A stretch of 11,289 nucleotides of DNA, from the NCBI GenBank assembly GCA_038230415.1, contig JBBRNH010000128.1, positions 1-11,289 on the forward strand, read 5' to 3'. Below the pieces are notes generated by a model. It made no database searches, had not been told where the DNA came from, and worked only from the letters and a program-made list of their open reading frames with translations. This document shows positions 1 to 7,367 of the stretch, piece by piece. This stretch comes from JBBRNH01 sp038230415 (lineage in GTDB: Bacteria > Bacteroidota > Bacteroidia > Cytophagales > Spirosomataceae). Made by a program: the position numbers and the translations under genes. Numbering within the stretch: position 1 is the stretch's first letter; each line of letters starts with the position of its first letter.

Positions 1-326
1 CGGCCATCTCGGTAGAACTGATAACCAACGAGTTACTGACCAATTCGCTCAAATATGCGTTTGTGGGCAAAGAAACCGGAACGGTCAGCATCAGCCTGAC
101 CCGGCCCGATGCAGACTCCCTGCTCTTGCAGGTGGCTGACGATGGCATTGGCAAAACCCCCGGCGTGGTTGCCAAAGGCACGGGTTTCGGTACGCAGTTG
201 GTGGAGCTGCTCGCCCGACAGCTTGAAGGCACCCTGACCTACAAAAACCAGCCCGGAATGTTCGTACAATTGCGCTTCAAACAACCCGTACTTTCGCAGC
301 ATGACCACCCTCCAACACTGGCTTGA
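1..326 (+). CDS. Sensor histidine kinase, C-terminal ATPase domain (partial, 5' end outside window)
   Basis: This is the C-terminal end of a histidine kinase; the reading frame is open from base 3 and gives 107 residues before the TGA at 324-326. The fragment is almost entirely a GHKL ATP-binding (HATPase_c) domain. The N box reads ELLTNSLKYAF (about residues 10-20), the G1 box is DDGIG (46-50) and the G2 box is GTGFGTQLV (about 59-67). The N-box wording is typical of the HisKA_2 kinase class, which often lacks a membrane sensor and pairs with separate response regulators. The phosphoacceptor histidine and any sensor domain lie upstream. The last 26 bases overlap the start of the mechanosensitive channel gene in another frame, so the two are probably co-transcribed and perhaps translationally coupled. 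The signal sensed cannot be told from this part. Confidence 0.9.
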   Translation, partial: AISVELITNELLTNSLKYAFVGKETGTVSISLTRPDADSLLLQVADDGIGKTPGVVAKGTGFGTQLVELLARQLEGTLTYKNQPGMFVQLRFKQPVLSQHDHPPTLA

Positions 327-1416
327 TACCTGGCTGCCGGGCAACACCATCGAAAACCTGCTCTGGTGCGCGGGGCTGCTACTGCTTGCATTGCCCGCCC
401 ACCGGCTCTTTGGTAAAATCATTAGCCGCTGGTTTTATCGTTTCCTGACCCGCCAAGTCGGGGGCGTGTCGGTAGCGGACTTTGCCAACCTCATGCGCCC
501 GCCAATTGACGCGCTCATTGTGCTGACGCTGGTGTTTGTAGCCGCCGAACAACTCAGGATTCCCGAAATCTGGCACTGGCGACCTGTTACCATAATGGGG
601 CCGTTGCGGGTGTTGCTGCTGACGTACAAAACCGTATTGATGGCAACCGCAACCTGGGCTATTGTGCGGGCGGTGAAGGCCGTGAGCCTGATTTTAAAGA
701 AACGGGCCGAACTGACTGCCGATAAATTCGACGATCAGCTCGTGCCGTTTTTGCGTGATTTAGCCATTGTGCTGGTGGTGTTTCTGGGGGGCTTGCTCGC
801 CCTCGGTGTGGTGTTTGCCGTGAACGTGCTGGCCTTGGTCACCAGCCTCGGCATTGGCGGGCTGGCCGTTGCGCTGGCCGCCCGCGAAACCCTCGAAAAC
901 CTGTTTGCTTCCTTTGCTATTCTCCTCGACCGGCCTTTTGTGGCGGGCGATGCCATAAAATCAGGCACGATTGAGGGTGACATCGAACGGATTGGTATTC
1001 GCAGCACCCGGCTCCGCACCGACGACGGTTCGCTGCTCATCGTTCCCAACCGGCTCCTGATTGGGCAATCGGTCGAGAACCTGAGCCAACGGCGGCTTCG
1101 GCGGGTCAGATTTGTGCTGGCTCTTGACCTTAACACCCCCGCCGACGCGCTCCAGCCGCTGCTCACCGACCTCCGCACGGTGCTGGCCGAAAACGAGCTT
1201 ACCCGTCACGAACCAGGCGTGGCCCGGTTGGATACGGTCACCGAAAAATCGCTCGATGTGGTCGTGATTTACCTCATGAATATTACCCGGTTCGACGCTT
1301 TCCGCGAGGCTAAAGAAGCGGTGAACATCGCACTGATTGCCACCGTTCAACGGCACGGCGTTCGGTTTGCCGCAACGGTGCCGAGGGTATTGTTGACATC
1401 GCCTACCGAACAATAA
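301..1416 (+). CDS. MscS-family mechanosensitive ion channel
   Basis: A 371-residue inner-membrane protein. MscS channels open on membrane tension and release solutes during osmotic downshock. Hydrophobic segments lie at about residues 20-37, 69-84, 103-130 and 150-175. They are followed by the conserved pore helix and beta domain: a Gly/Ala-rich stretch from about 177 (SLGIGGLAVALAARETLENL), then FAILLDRPFVAGDAI (205-219), and the IVPNRLL motif (247-253) that marks the MscS beta domain. The C-terminal part (about 265-365) fits the alpha/beta vestibule. The extra N-terminal helices make it longer than E. coli MscS (286 aa), as in the YbdG/YnaI-like groups. The ATG at 301 lies inside the end of the histidine kinase gene (26-base overlap). 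No in-frame alternative start explains the N-terminal hydrophobic helix better. Family assignment is firm; gating properties are unknown. Confidence 0.93.
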   Translation: MTTLQHWLDTWLPGNTIENLLWCAGLLLLALPAHRLFGKIISRWFYRFLTRQVGGVSVADFANLMRPPIDALIVLTLVFVAAEQLRIPEIWHWRPVTIMGPLRVLLLTYKTVLMATATWAIVRAVKAVSLILKKRAELTADKFDDQLVPFLRDLAIVLVVFLGGLLALGVVFAVNVLALVTSLGIGGLAVALAARETLENLFASFAILLDRPFVAGDAIKSGTIEGDIERIGIRSTRLRTDDGSLLIVPNRLLIGQSVENLSQRRLRRVRFVLALDLNTPADALQPLLTDLRTVLAENELTRHEPGVARLDTVTEKSLDVVVIYLMNITRFDAFREAKEAVNIALIATVQRHGVRFAATVPRVLLTSPTEQ

Positions 1417-1524
1417 AGACCCTTGCCGTTCGCTCAAACGGTGTTGGCCGAACCGAGATTCGGCCCGGTTAAAGGTGTAGCTTTCCCCGACCAAACAAGG
1501 CTATTCCTAAACCCAACACCCCCA
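1417..1524 (+). other. Intergenic leader before the YukJ-family gene, with a small hairpin
   Basis: A 108-base gap between the channel stop and the ATG I favour for the next gene. It holds a 7-bp perfect GC-rich stem (ggccgaa at 1446-1452 with ttcggcc at 1459-1465, 6-base loop). No T-run follows, so a strong terminator is unlikely. A TAGCTTTC sequence at 1478-1485 resembles the Bacteroidota -7 element (TAnnTTTG), but no TTTG sits at the right distance upstream. The frame can be read back to a TTG at 1423, but those 34 extra residues do not resemble the start of the family. Confidence 0.4.
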
Positions 1525-2547
1525 ATGGCACTCAAACGCTACGGCATTCTGCGCGGCACCGTTGCTGACTCGCAGCCCGGCACCACCGGCAATAACCACT
1601 TTCAGGTACACATCCGGGCCAACGGCACCGACCACCGCATTGCCATCAATGTGCTGTCAACGGCCAAAAAGAACAGAGACCTGCAATTCTTGGTGATTGA
1701 CAATTTTGTGCATCCCATCACCGACCGTATCAAAACACTGACCGAAGGGTTCAAAGCCGTTGACTCGGTGCCAAACGGTATGGCCTTGGATTTTATCCGG
1801 GGTAACCTGTTCGACATCAACAAGATGCAGGTTTTGCCGCCCTCGCAGCCCGGCCCCGACAACGACCTCAACGACAAAATCGGGTTTTATATCGGGCAGG
1901 CCCAGGCACGGCAGGCCGACGTGTATGCCTTTGGCGAAAAGTGGGGGCCAGAACCCAGCACGCCCGACAAGGTGTTCAGCTTTTTGCCCGGCAACGGTAT
2001 CCACGACATCCATATGAATCAGGGCAACCCGCGCGGCAGCCACGACGAAGACAACGGAGCCTGGCAGGATGGCGGGGTGCTGATTCATTTCGCCGATGAA
2101 AACCGCTGGGTGGCGTACTTCCTCAAATTTCAGTCGCAGGCCGTGCATACCGTTGACCTGCATCCGCAGGATAATCAATCGGGCGACATCATTCCGCACG
2201 ATGCCGCTAACCTGCCCGAAATCGTGAAAGGCGTTCGGATTCTGGCCGCCTTGGTCAACCCCGACGGCGACGATGTAGGTTTCGAGAAAGTGCTGTTGTT
2301 CAACCCGTTGGCTACGGCTATCCCGCTCAACGGCTGGGGCCTGCTCGACAGCAACAAGAAAAAGGAGCCGGTCTCCGGCAACCTCGCGCCGGGCCAAACG
2401 ATGATCGTAACCCTCTCCGGTAATGCCGCTCAACTTGGCAACAAAGGCGGCATTATCACCCTCGTTGACGATGCGGGCCTGAAAATTCACGGCGTGAGCT
2501 ACACCCGCGAACAGGCCCGGAATCAGAGCGAATGGATTGTGTTTTAG
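1525..2547 (+). CDS. YukJ-family (DUF2278) protein with C-terminal lamin-tail-like domain
   Basis: A 340-residue protein from the ATG at 1525, chosen because MALKRYGILRG is the usual beginning of the YukJ/DUF2278 family. Residues 1-215 carry the family core, including the polar blocks GIHDIHMNQGN (158-168) and DGGVLIHFADENRWVAYFLKF (182-202). Their spaced His, Asp and Asn residues look like a possible metal or catalytic centre, but the biochemical role of the family is not established. Residues about 235-335 form a second beta-rich domain (VLLFNPLATAIPLNGWGL, LAPGQTMIVTL) that resembles lamin-tail (LTD) domains, often found on secreted or nuclease-linked proteins. No signal peptide is visible, so the protein is probably cytoplasmic. 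It ends 31 bases before the AAA-M41 protease gene on the same strand, so the two may share a transcript. Family call is good; LTD call is moderate. Confidence 0.85.
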   Translation: MALKRYGILRGTVADSQPGTTGNNHFQVHIRANGTDHRIAINVLSTAKKNRDLQFLVIDNFVHPITDRIKTLTEGFKAVDSVPNGMALDFIRGNLFDINKMQVLPPSQPGPDNDLNDKIGFYIGQAQARQADVYAFGEKWGPEPSTPDKVFSFLPGNGIHDIHMNQGNPRGSHDEDNGAWQDGGVLIHFADENRWVAYFLKFQSQAVHTVDLHPQDNQSGDIIPHDAANLPEIVKGVRILAALVNPDGDDVGFEKVLLFNPLATAIPLNGWGLLDSNKKKEPVSGNLAPGQTMIVTLSGNAAQLGNKGGIITLVDDAGLKIHGVSYTREQARNQSEWIVF

Positions 2548-2578
2548 CAGTGGATAACAGCGGCTGGATTATGTTCTG

Positions 2579-4528
2579 ATGGCAGATAACAATGTATCTT
2601 TGATACCTGTTACGCGCTACTACATGACCATTGACCTCGATAAATTATCGGCCCGCAAAGCCGAACTTGACCACGCCCGGGCCGAACTCAAAGCTCATTT
2701 TATTGGTATTGACCAGATTATTGACGACCTCCTGGAGTACGTTCATATCTGGTATCTGATGCCCGAAATCCTCACCCGGCCCATTATCGTGAACCTGTGG
2801 GGCATGACCGGCGTGGGTAAAACCGATCTTATCCGTCGGTTAGTCAGTCTGTTGGATTTCCAGGAGCGGTTTGTGGAAGTTGAACTGACCACCATCAACT
2901 CCGACAACTGGGAAAACTCGGTGCTGACAACGCTCGAAAACAGCCGGATTAACGACAACCGGCCCGCTATTGTGCTGTTCGATGAAATTCAGCGATTCCG
3001 CACCCTCGATTCCGATGGCGAACCGCTGGAAAAAGTCCGCGCCACTGATTTCTGGGAACTCCTCAGCGACGGGCGGCTCGTGCGGAGGCAACATGAAGAC
3101 CTCGATTATTCGATTTCCAGCCTGATGATGTCTCGCAAAAGACGAAACCGGAAAAAAGCGAAACCGGACGAGAAAAGTGAGGACGACGAAGACACCGAAT
3201 GGGGAACGAACACAACAACCAATTTTTGGGAAGCACAACGGTTCAAAAAAATGCTGGGGTCAGACAAGCCGCTCCACGAGATCGCCGAAATCAGTCCCGA
3301 CCAGATGCTGGATATGCTCATCGAGGCCAAGCTGACCAAAAAAGTGTATGAACCCATTGACCATAGCCAAACGCTGATATTTATCAGTGGTAATTTAGAC
3401 GATGCCTTTACAATGGCGGGCCAAACGAGCGAGGCTGATATTGATGCCGATATTTTTTATTCGTTCACCAAAAACGTGACGATGGTCAATATCAAAGATG
3501 CGCTGTCGAAGCGGTATCGGCCCGAAGAAGTAGCCCGCTTTGGCAACATTCACCTGATTTACCGGGGCCTGAGCCGACACAATTACGAAACGCTGATTAC
3601 CCGCGAAATCAGCCGGATTATCGCCCAGAATGCCGCCCGCTTCGGCCTGACACTGACCATCTCGCCCGCCATCAATGTGCTGATTTACCAGAACGGTGTG
3701 TTTCCGGCGCAGGGCGTTCGGCCCGTGTTCAGCAGTATTATCGACATTCTGGAAAGTCACCTGAGCAAATTCGTGTTTACGGCCCTGACTACCGGCCAGA
3801 CCAGCATTGCCCTTGATTATGACCCCGTTGCCCAGTGTCTGAACGCCACCGTTGGCTCCGACCACATACGGATTCCATACGTCGGGCGCATTGACCGGAT
3901 CCGGCAAACCAACGAACGCGACCTCACGGCCTGCATCAGCGTACATGAATCGGGCCACGCCGTGGCCTACATGGCGTTGTTTGGGCTGGCTCCGCTGCAA
4001 CTCAAGTCAAAAATTGCTCATAGTTCTGCCGGGGGGTTCACCTTTCCGCACACCATTTATGACAACCGGCAGAATATGCTGCGTCAGATACAGGTGTATC
4101 TGGCCGGTGGTCTGGCCGAAGAACTCGTTTTTAGCCGCGACCGGGCCAGCACGGGCCGCGAGGCTGACCGGAAACAAACCACGCACATAGCCGCCGATTT
4201 TGTGCGTCGCTACGGCTTTTCCGATGATTTCCAGGCCAATTACGCGCTCGAAGGGGCCTACATGATGGACAAACGCACCACCGACCTGGCAATTGAATCG
4301 CTGATAAAGGGATTGGTAGCCGAAACCCAGCAACTTCTCCAGACGCACCGGCCCGCGCTGCTGGCCCTGTCGGTAGCCTTGTGTGAGCGGGGCAGTTTAG
4401 AGGCCGATACCGTTGCCGACATTGGGGCGCGGCACGGCCTGCCGGTGTTGGTGCAGCGTAAAGGCTTCGATGTGATCGAGGGTTTCGCCGATTTGCTGGC
4501 CGGGCAAATCAGTGCGGAGGATGAGTAG
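2579..4528 (+). CDS. Soluble Clp-like AAA+ ATPase fused to an FtsH-type M41 zinc peptidase domain
   Basis: A 649-residue predicted ATP-dependent protease. The AAA+ module (about residues 35-400) has Walker A GMTGVGKT (75-82), Walker B IVLFDE (131-136), sensor-1 Asn in FISGN (272), a box with arginine-finger candidates, KRYRPEEVARFGN (311-323), and sensor-2 GVRP (379-382). The layout, including LLSDGRL after Walker B, resembles the Clp/Hsp100 D2 (AAA_2) group rather than the FtsH ATPase. The C-terminal part (about 445-640) is a peptidase M41 domain: HESGHAVAY (456-464) supplies the two zinc His and the catalytic Glu, GGLAEELVF (510-518) is the conserved helix, and Asp530 in TGREADRKQTTHIA is the likely third ligand. 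Canonical FtsH has two N-terminal membrane helices; none is visible here. A charged insertion covers about 170-262. The start could instead be the ATG at 2624 (634 aa), because a TATCTTTG -7-like box lies at 2595-2602. Domain calls are strong; substrates are unknown. Confidence 0.9.
   Translation: MADNNVSLIPVTRYYMTIDLDKLSARKAELDHARAELKAHFIGIDQIIDDLLEYVHIWYLMPEILTRPIIVNLWGMTGVGKTDLIRRLVSLLDFQERFVEVELTTINSDNWENSVLTTLENSRINDNRPAIVLFDEIQRFRTLDSDGEPLEKVRATDFWELLSDGRLVRRQHEDLDYSISSLMMSRKRRNRKKAKPDEKSEDDEDTEWGTNTTTNFWEAQRFKKMLGSDKPLHEIAEISPDQMLDMLIEAKLTKKVYEPIDHSQTLIFISGNLDDAFTMAGQTSEADIDADIFYSFTKNVTMVNIKDALSKRYRPEEVARFGNIHLIYRGLSRHNYETLITREISRIIAQNAARFGLTLTISPAINVLIYQNGVFPAQGVRPVFSSIIDILESHLSKFVFTALTTGQTSIALDYDPVAQCLNATVGSDHIRIPYVGRIDRIRQTNERDLTACISVHESGHAVAYMALFGLAPLQLKSKIAHSSAGGFTFPHTIYDNRQNMLRQIQVYLAGGLAEELVFSRDRASTGREADRKQTTHIAADFVRRYGFSDDFQANYALEGAYMMDKRTTDLAIESLIKGLVAETQQLLQTHRPALLALSVALCERGSLEADTVADIGARHGLPVLVQRKGFDVIEGFADLLAGQISAEDE
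2595..2602 (+). promoter_or_regulatory. Possible Bacteroidota -7 promoter element (TATCTTTG)
   Basis: TATCTTTG matches the Bacteroidota TAnnTTTG -7 consensus exactly. It lies 21 bases before an in-frame ATG at 2624 but inside the reading frame if the ATG at 2579 is used. No clear TTTG -33 element precedes it; the region 2573-2578 reads GTTCTG at a somewhat short spacing. If used, it would favour the 2624 start and give the protease gene its own promoter. This may be chance. Confidence 0.3.
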
Positions 4529-4556
4529 ATAGATAATTGTTTAGGTGTGTGCGTTT

Positions 4557-4640
4557 GCCACCGCCCCAGGCTGTGGCTTCGGAAGACCAGGCTTTAGTTG
4601 ACCCAATCAGGAACCCGCTACAGCCGAGGGGCGGTGGCAG
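4557..4640. repeat. Dispersed palindromic repeat, copy 1 (REP-like)
   Basis: Two inverted arms flank a roughly 45-base spacer. The left arm at 4557-4574 reads GCCACCGCCCCAGGCTGT. The right arm at 4620-4638 is the complement of GCCACCGCCCCTCGGCTGT, so the arms pair with one one-base gap. The same arm sequence recurs in inverted pairs at 11100-11172, while the spacers differ. Conserved arms with divergent spacers in intergenic DNA are typical of REP/BIME-like elements. This copy lies between the stop codons of two convergent genes, upstream of a separate terminator hairpin. Confidence 0.75.
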
Positions 4641-4662
4641 ACTACAATGACGTGAAGAGTAA

Positions 4663-4706
4663 AAAGATGGGCTGACGCGAAAGAAATCGTGCGTCAGCCC
4701 ATCTTT
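4663..4706. terminator. Bidirectional intrinsic terminator between convergent genes
   Basis: A perfect 16-bp stem (AAAGATGGGCTGACGC at 4663-4678 with its complement at 4691-4706) and a 12-base loop. An A-run at 4661-4665 precedes it and a TTT at 4704-4706 ends it, so it can work on either strand. It sits between the AAA-M41 gene (plus, ends 4528) and the TMTC-like gene (minus, ends 4735), where a shared terminator is expected. Confidence 0.8.
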
Positions 4707-4734
4707 ATGTTTACTCATCACCCCCACACGACCA

Positions 4735-7284
4735 TTAATTCTTCTGCAATACCGAGTCGGGCAGGCTTCGCACATCGATGCCGGTTTGCTTCATCAGGGC
4801 CGCGTGGTTGTTGCGCCCGTCGGCGTAGGCTGGGTTTACCACCATTGATTGATTGTAGTAGTAGGAGGCCAATTGCAGTTTGCCTTCATTCTGGTAAATC
4901 ACGCCGAGGTTGTTATAGGCCGGGGCGTAGGCGTTGGCCGCTTTGATGGTCTGTTTGTAATAATACACCGCCGAATCGCGGTTGGGCGTGATGCGCTGAA
5001 ACACGTAGGCCATCGAGAAATAGGCTTCGCCGAAGTTGGGGTAAATTTTGGTGGCTTCTTTGAGGTGATCCAATGCCCACCGCCCGTGAATGTTGGCCCG
5101 GTTCACGTTGGTATCAATCAGCACCTGCGCCTTTTTGACCTGATCGGGCGAGGGTTTGGGCTTGATACCGTTCACCTTAGCGGCTATCGAATCGGCTTTG
5201 GCGCGGTCTTTCAGCCCTTTCTCAATCCATTCATTGGCTACGTGCCGTTGCACCTGACAGCTTGTGGCGTGAGAGGGCAGGGCCGAGTTAAACAGCACGA
5301 AGTTATTTTTCCAGTCTTCGTTGCGGGTCACGGTTTTGAACGAATACAGCCCCGCAACCACCGCCAGGAGCGCAATTAACGGTGCGTATTGCACTAATAT
5401 TGGCCGGGGTGCGGGCGTACCATCGGCAGCAGGTCTGGCCCTGATAAGCCGTTCAGACAGTGCCTGCAACCCCCAAACGGCCACAAACGCAAAACCCAGC
5501 ACCGACGCATACAAAAAACGTTCGGCCAGGATACCACCCCGCGAGAGGATAAACCCTAAGCCCGGCACCATCGCAATAAAGAACCAATACAGCCCAAAGC
5601 CCCACAACGTGCGCTTCATAAACCCTTTGAAGGCCAGCCACGCCAGGCCCGCAAACAGCGCGAAACCAAGCCAAACCAGGCCCGTCTGCGCCCCCTTCGA
5701 CGACGGAATCACGTTGTAGGAATAGTCATAGACCAACGGATGCGGCAGGATGAGCAGTTTGAGGTAATAGGCAAAAAACTTGAACGTGTTGGGCAGTTGC
5801 GTTTTCTCGATGGCATACGGGTAGTTGGCCCAGTCAACGGGTGGTTTACCGGCCAGCGTACCGATCATCACCTGTTTCTGGTAGAAAAAGACGACCGTCA
5901 CAATCAGAAACGGCCACAGCGCGGCCAGCGACTGCCACACGTTACGCCGGGCAAACCAGTATTGAGCCGCCGGAATAAAGGCTAAACTCACGATGGACGA
6001 TTCTTTGGAGAGAAACGCCAGATACAGTGCGAAACACGCCAGGCCGAGCCAGTTGGTCACGAGCAAACTGCCTAAGGCTGCGCCCACGCCAACCCACATC
6101 GCCTGCGCAAGTTTGATGTCCGGCACGGCCCGCATCGTCCAGACGAGCCAGGCACCGGCCAATGCGCCAACAACGGTGAGAACCACGCCGACTGCCGCGC
6201 TTTGCAACGTGGCGTTCTCCCACCAAAGTCCCTGTTTACCAGACCGTTGCTGCATAAAGCTGTATAATGCCGTGACCAGCACACAACCCGCAACGGCCCC
6301 GCAACCGATGAAAATAATCTCCATCAGGCTCACACTCGACTCGATTTGGGTGGGCAGACTCACGCCTTTCTTAGCAACCAAACCCCAGATAAGCAAGCCT
6401 CCTAAAACACCGCCTACCAAACTCGCCCCGATACCGCCCGCAATCGAGCCGACGTTTTGGCTAATCCAACTGGGTTGTTTGTGTTCGAGGTGGCCCCAGT
6501 AAAAGAGAAGCATGAGTGTGATAAAGAGAAAACTCAGTACTTCGTCGCGGCCTTTTATGTTGGCAACAATCTCGGTGTGCAGTGGATGCGCCATAAACAA
6601 CACCCCAATCAGCGTTGCCATCAGAATCTGGGTTTGGCGGGTATGCCGGGCCGTTGTATCGAGGGTTCCGTTGGTAGTTTGGGCCGTTGGCACCACGAGC
6701 CATTTTTGCAGCAATACGCCTAAGAACAGGCCGGTGAGGGCATAAAGGATGGTGTTTATCTGGTGGTTTACGCCCGAATTATCCTTGAAATATTCCCATT
6801 CGATGGCAAACGTAATCAGCGACAGGGGCCGGTAATAGCCCAGCGAGATATTACTGAAGTGCCAGAATTCGGTACGGAGCAGATCGGGAATGCCTTTCAG
6901 CCCGGCTTTCACAAACAGGTTCTGGCTGATGGCGGCAATGTCGTCAAGGGCGTAGCCGTGATGAAACGTGTTGACATACAGCACATAACCCAGCACCGCG
7001 AGCAGCAATGGCGGCCACCAGGCAACAGGTCGGCGTTCGAGGGGGAGCGAAACGCTTGCCGTTGATACACGCACTGTGGCCGGGCGAATGGGCGACGATG
7101 ACGGCTGCGGGCGCGGGGCCGTTGCCAGGGGGCGAACGGTTTGCGGCTGCACCAGACGGGGTGGGGGCGTGGGCGTTGCCGTAGCAGCTCGTCCGGTTCC
7201 GTTTCCGCCCTTACCGGCGGCTGCGGGCGTAGGGGTAATACGCGGGGCGGGCGAGGCAGCAGACGGTTGTTTTTTTTTCGACAT
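4735..7284 (-). CDS. TMTC-like polytopic membrane glycosyltransferase (GT-C fold) with C-terminal TPRs
   Basis: An 849-residue membrane protein. Residues 1-85 form a cytoplasmic-looking Pro/Ala/Thr-rich tail starting with a KKK cluster. The first membrane helix (about 90-104) is followed by HHGYALDD (108-115), whose Asp pair matches the first-loop acidic motif of GT-C transferases. The block HPLHTEIVANIKGRDE (233-248), SKESS (426-430), VYDYSYN (518-524) and AERFLY (587-592) are hallmarks of the TMTC/protein O-mannosyltransferase-related family. TPR repeats occupy about 736-830 (FGEAYFSMAYVFQR, YAPAYNNLGVIYQNEGKL). The likely reaction is transfer of a sugar from a polyprenyl-linked donor to an extracytoplasmic acceptor, with the TPRs binding the acceptor; this is inferred from the family. 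The distance between GRDE and KESS is unusually long, from an extra hydrophobic Gly/Ala-rich region. The start is the ATG at 7282-7284. Divergent from the endonuclease gene. Confidence 0.85.
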   Translation of the reverse strand: MSKKKQPSAASPAPRITPTPAAAGKGGNGTGRAATATPTPPPRLVQPQTVRPLATAPRPQPSSSPIRPATVRVSTASVSLPLERRPVAWWPPLLLAVLGYVLYVNTFHHGYALDDIAAISQNLFVKAGLKGIPDLLRTEFWHFSNISLGYYRPLSLITFAIEWEYFKDNSGVNHQINTILYALTGLFLGVLLQKWLVVPTAQTTNGTLDTTARHTRQTQILMATLIGVLFMAHPLHTEIVANIKGRDEVLSFLFITLMLLFYWGHLEHKQPSWISQNVGSIAGGIGASLVGGVLGGLLIWGLVAKKGVSLPTQIESSVSLMEIIFIGCGAVAGCVLVTALYSFMQQRSGKQGLWWENATLQSAAVGVVLTVVGALAGAWLVWTMRAVPDIKLAQAMWVGVGAALGSLLVTNWLGLACFALYLAFLSKESSIVSLAFIPAAQYWFARRNVWQSLAALWPFLIVTVVFFYQKQVMIGTLAGKPPVDWANYPYAIEKTQLPNTFKFFAYYLKLLILPHPLVYDYSYNVIPSSKGAQTGLVWLGFALFAGLAWLAFKGFMKRTLWGFGLYWFFIAMVPGLGFILSRGGILAERFLYASVLGFAFVAVWGLQALSERLIRARPAADGTPAPRPILVQYAPLIALLAVVAGLYSFKTVTRNEDWKNNFVLFNSALPSHATSCQVQRHVANEWIEKGLKDRAKADSIAAKVNGIKPKPSPDQVKKAQVLIDTNVNRANIHGRWALDHLKEATKIYPNFGEAYFSMAYVFQRITPNRDSAVYYYKQTIKAANAYAPAYNNLGVIYQNEGKLQLASYYYNQSMVVNPAYADGRNNHAALMKQTGIDVRSLPDSVLQKN

Positions 7285-7367
7285 GAGCAGCGAGAGAAAG
7301 CGTTTTATAGGCAGTTTTACGACAGTTTACGGTCGGTTCACCTTTTTCAGCGTAAAGTTCAAGAACA
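7285..7367. promoter_or_regulatory. Divergent intergenic region (promoters expected, no clear motif)
   Basis: These 83 bases separate the start codons of the minus-strand TMTC-like gene and the plus-strand endonuclease gene, so they must hold the initiation signals for at least one of them. I looked for TTTG with TAnnTTTG in both directions and found no convincing pair. The sequence is locally T-rich on the plus strand. Confidence 0.35.

Noticed and set aside
1446..1465. Hairpin as terminator of the channel gene
   Set aside because: The 7-bp stem is not followed by a T-run, and the downstream gene is in the same direction. It is kept only as a note in the leader entry.
961..1494. Minus-strand frame of 177 codons opposite the mechanosensitive channel
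   Set aside because: Antisense to the conserved MscS beta domain, with no family resemblance and no plausible start context.
1423..1524. Upstream extension of the YukJ-family protein from a TTG start
   Set aside because: The 34 extra residues look like translated leader, and the family normally begins at MALKRYG.
1657..2490. Long minus-strand open frame (277 codons) opposite the YukJ-family gene
   Set aside because: It is fully antisense to a gene with clear family signatures, and its translation has no recognisable domain. Long antisense frames are expected in GC-rich coding DNA.
4849..5379. Plus-strand open frame of 176 codons inside the TMTC-like gene
   Set aside because: It lies opposite the conserved TPR region and has a valine/glycine/phenylalanine-rich composition typical of an antisense shadow.
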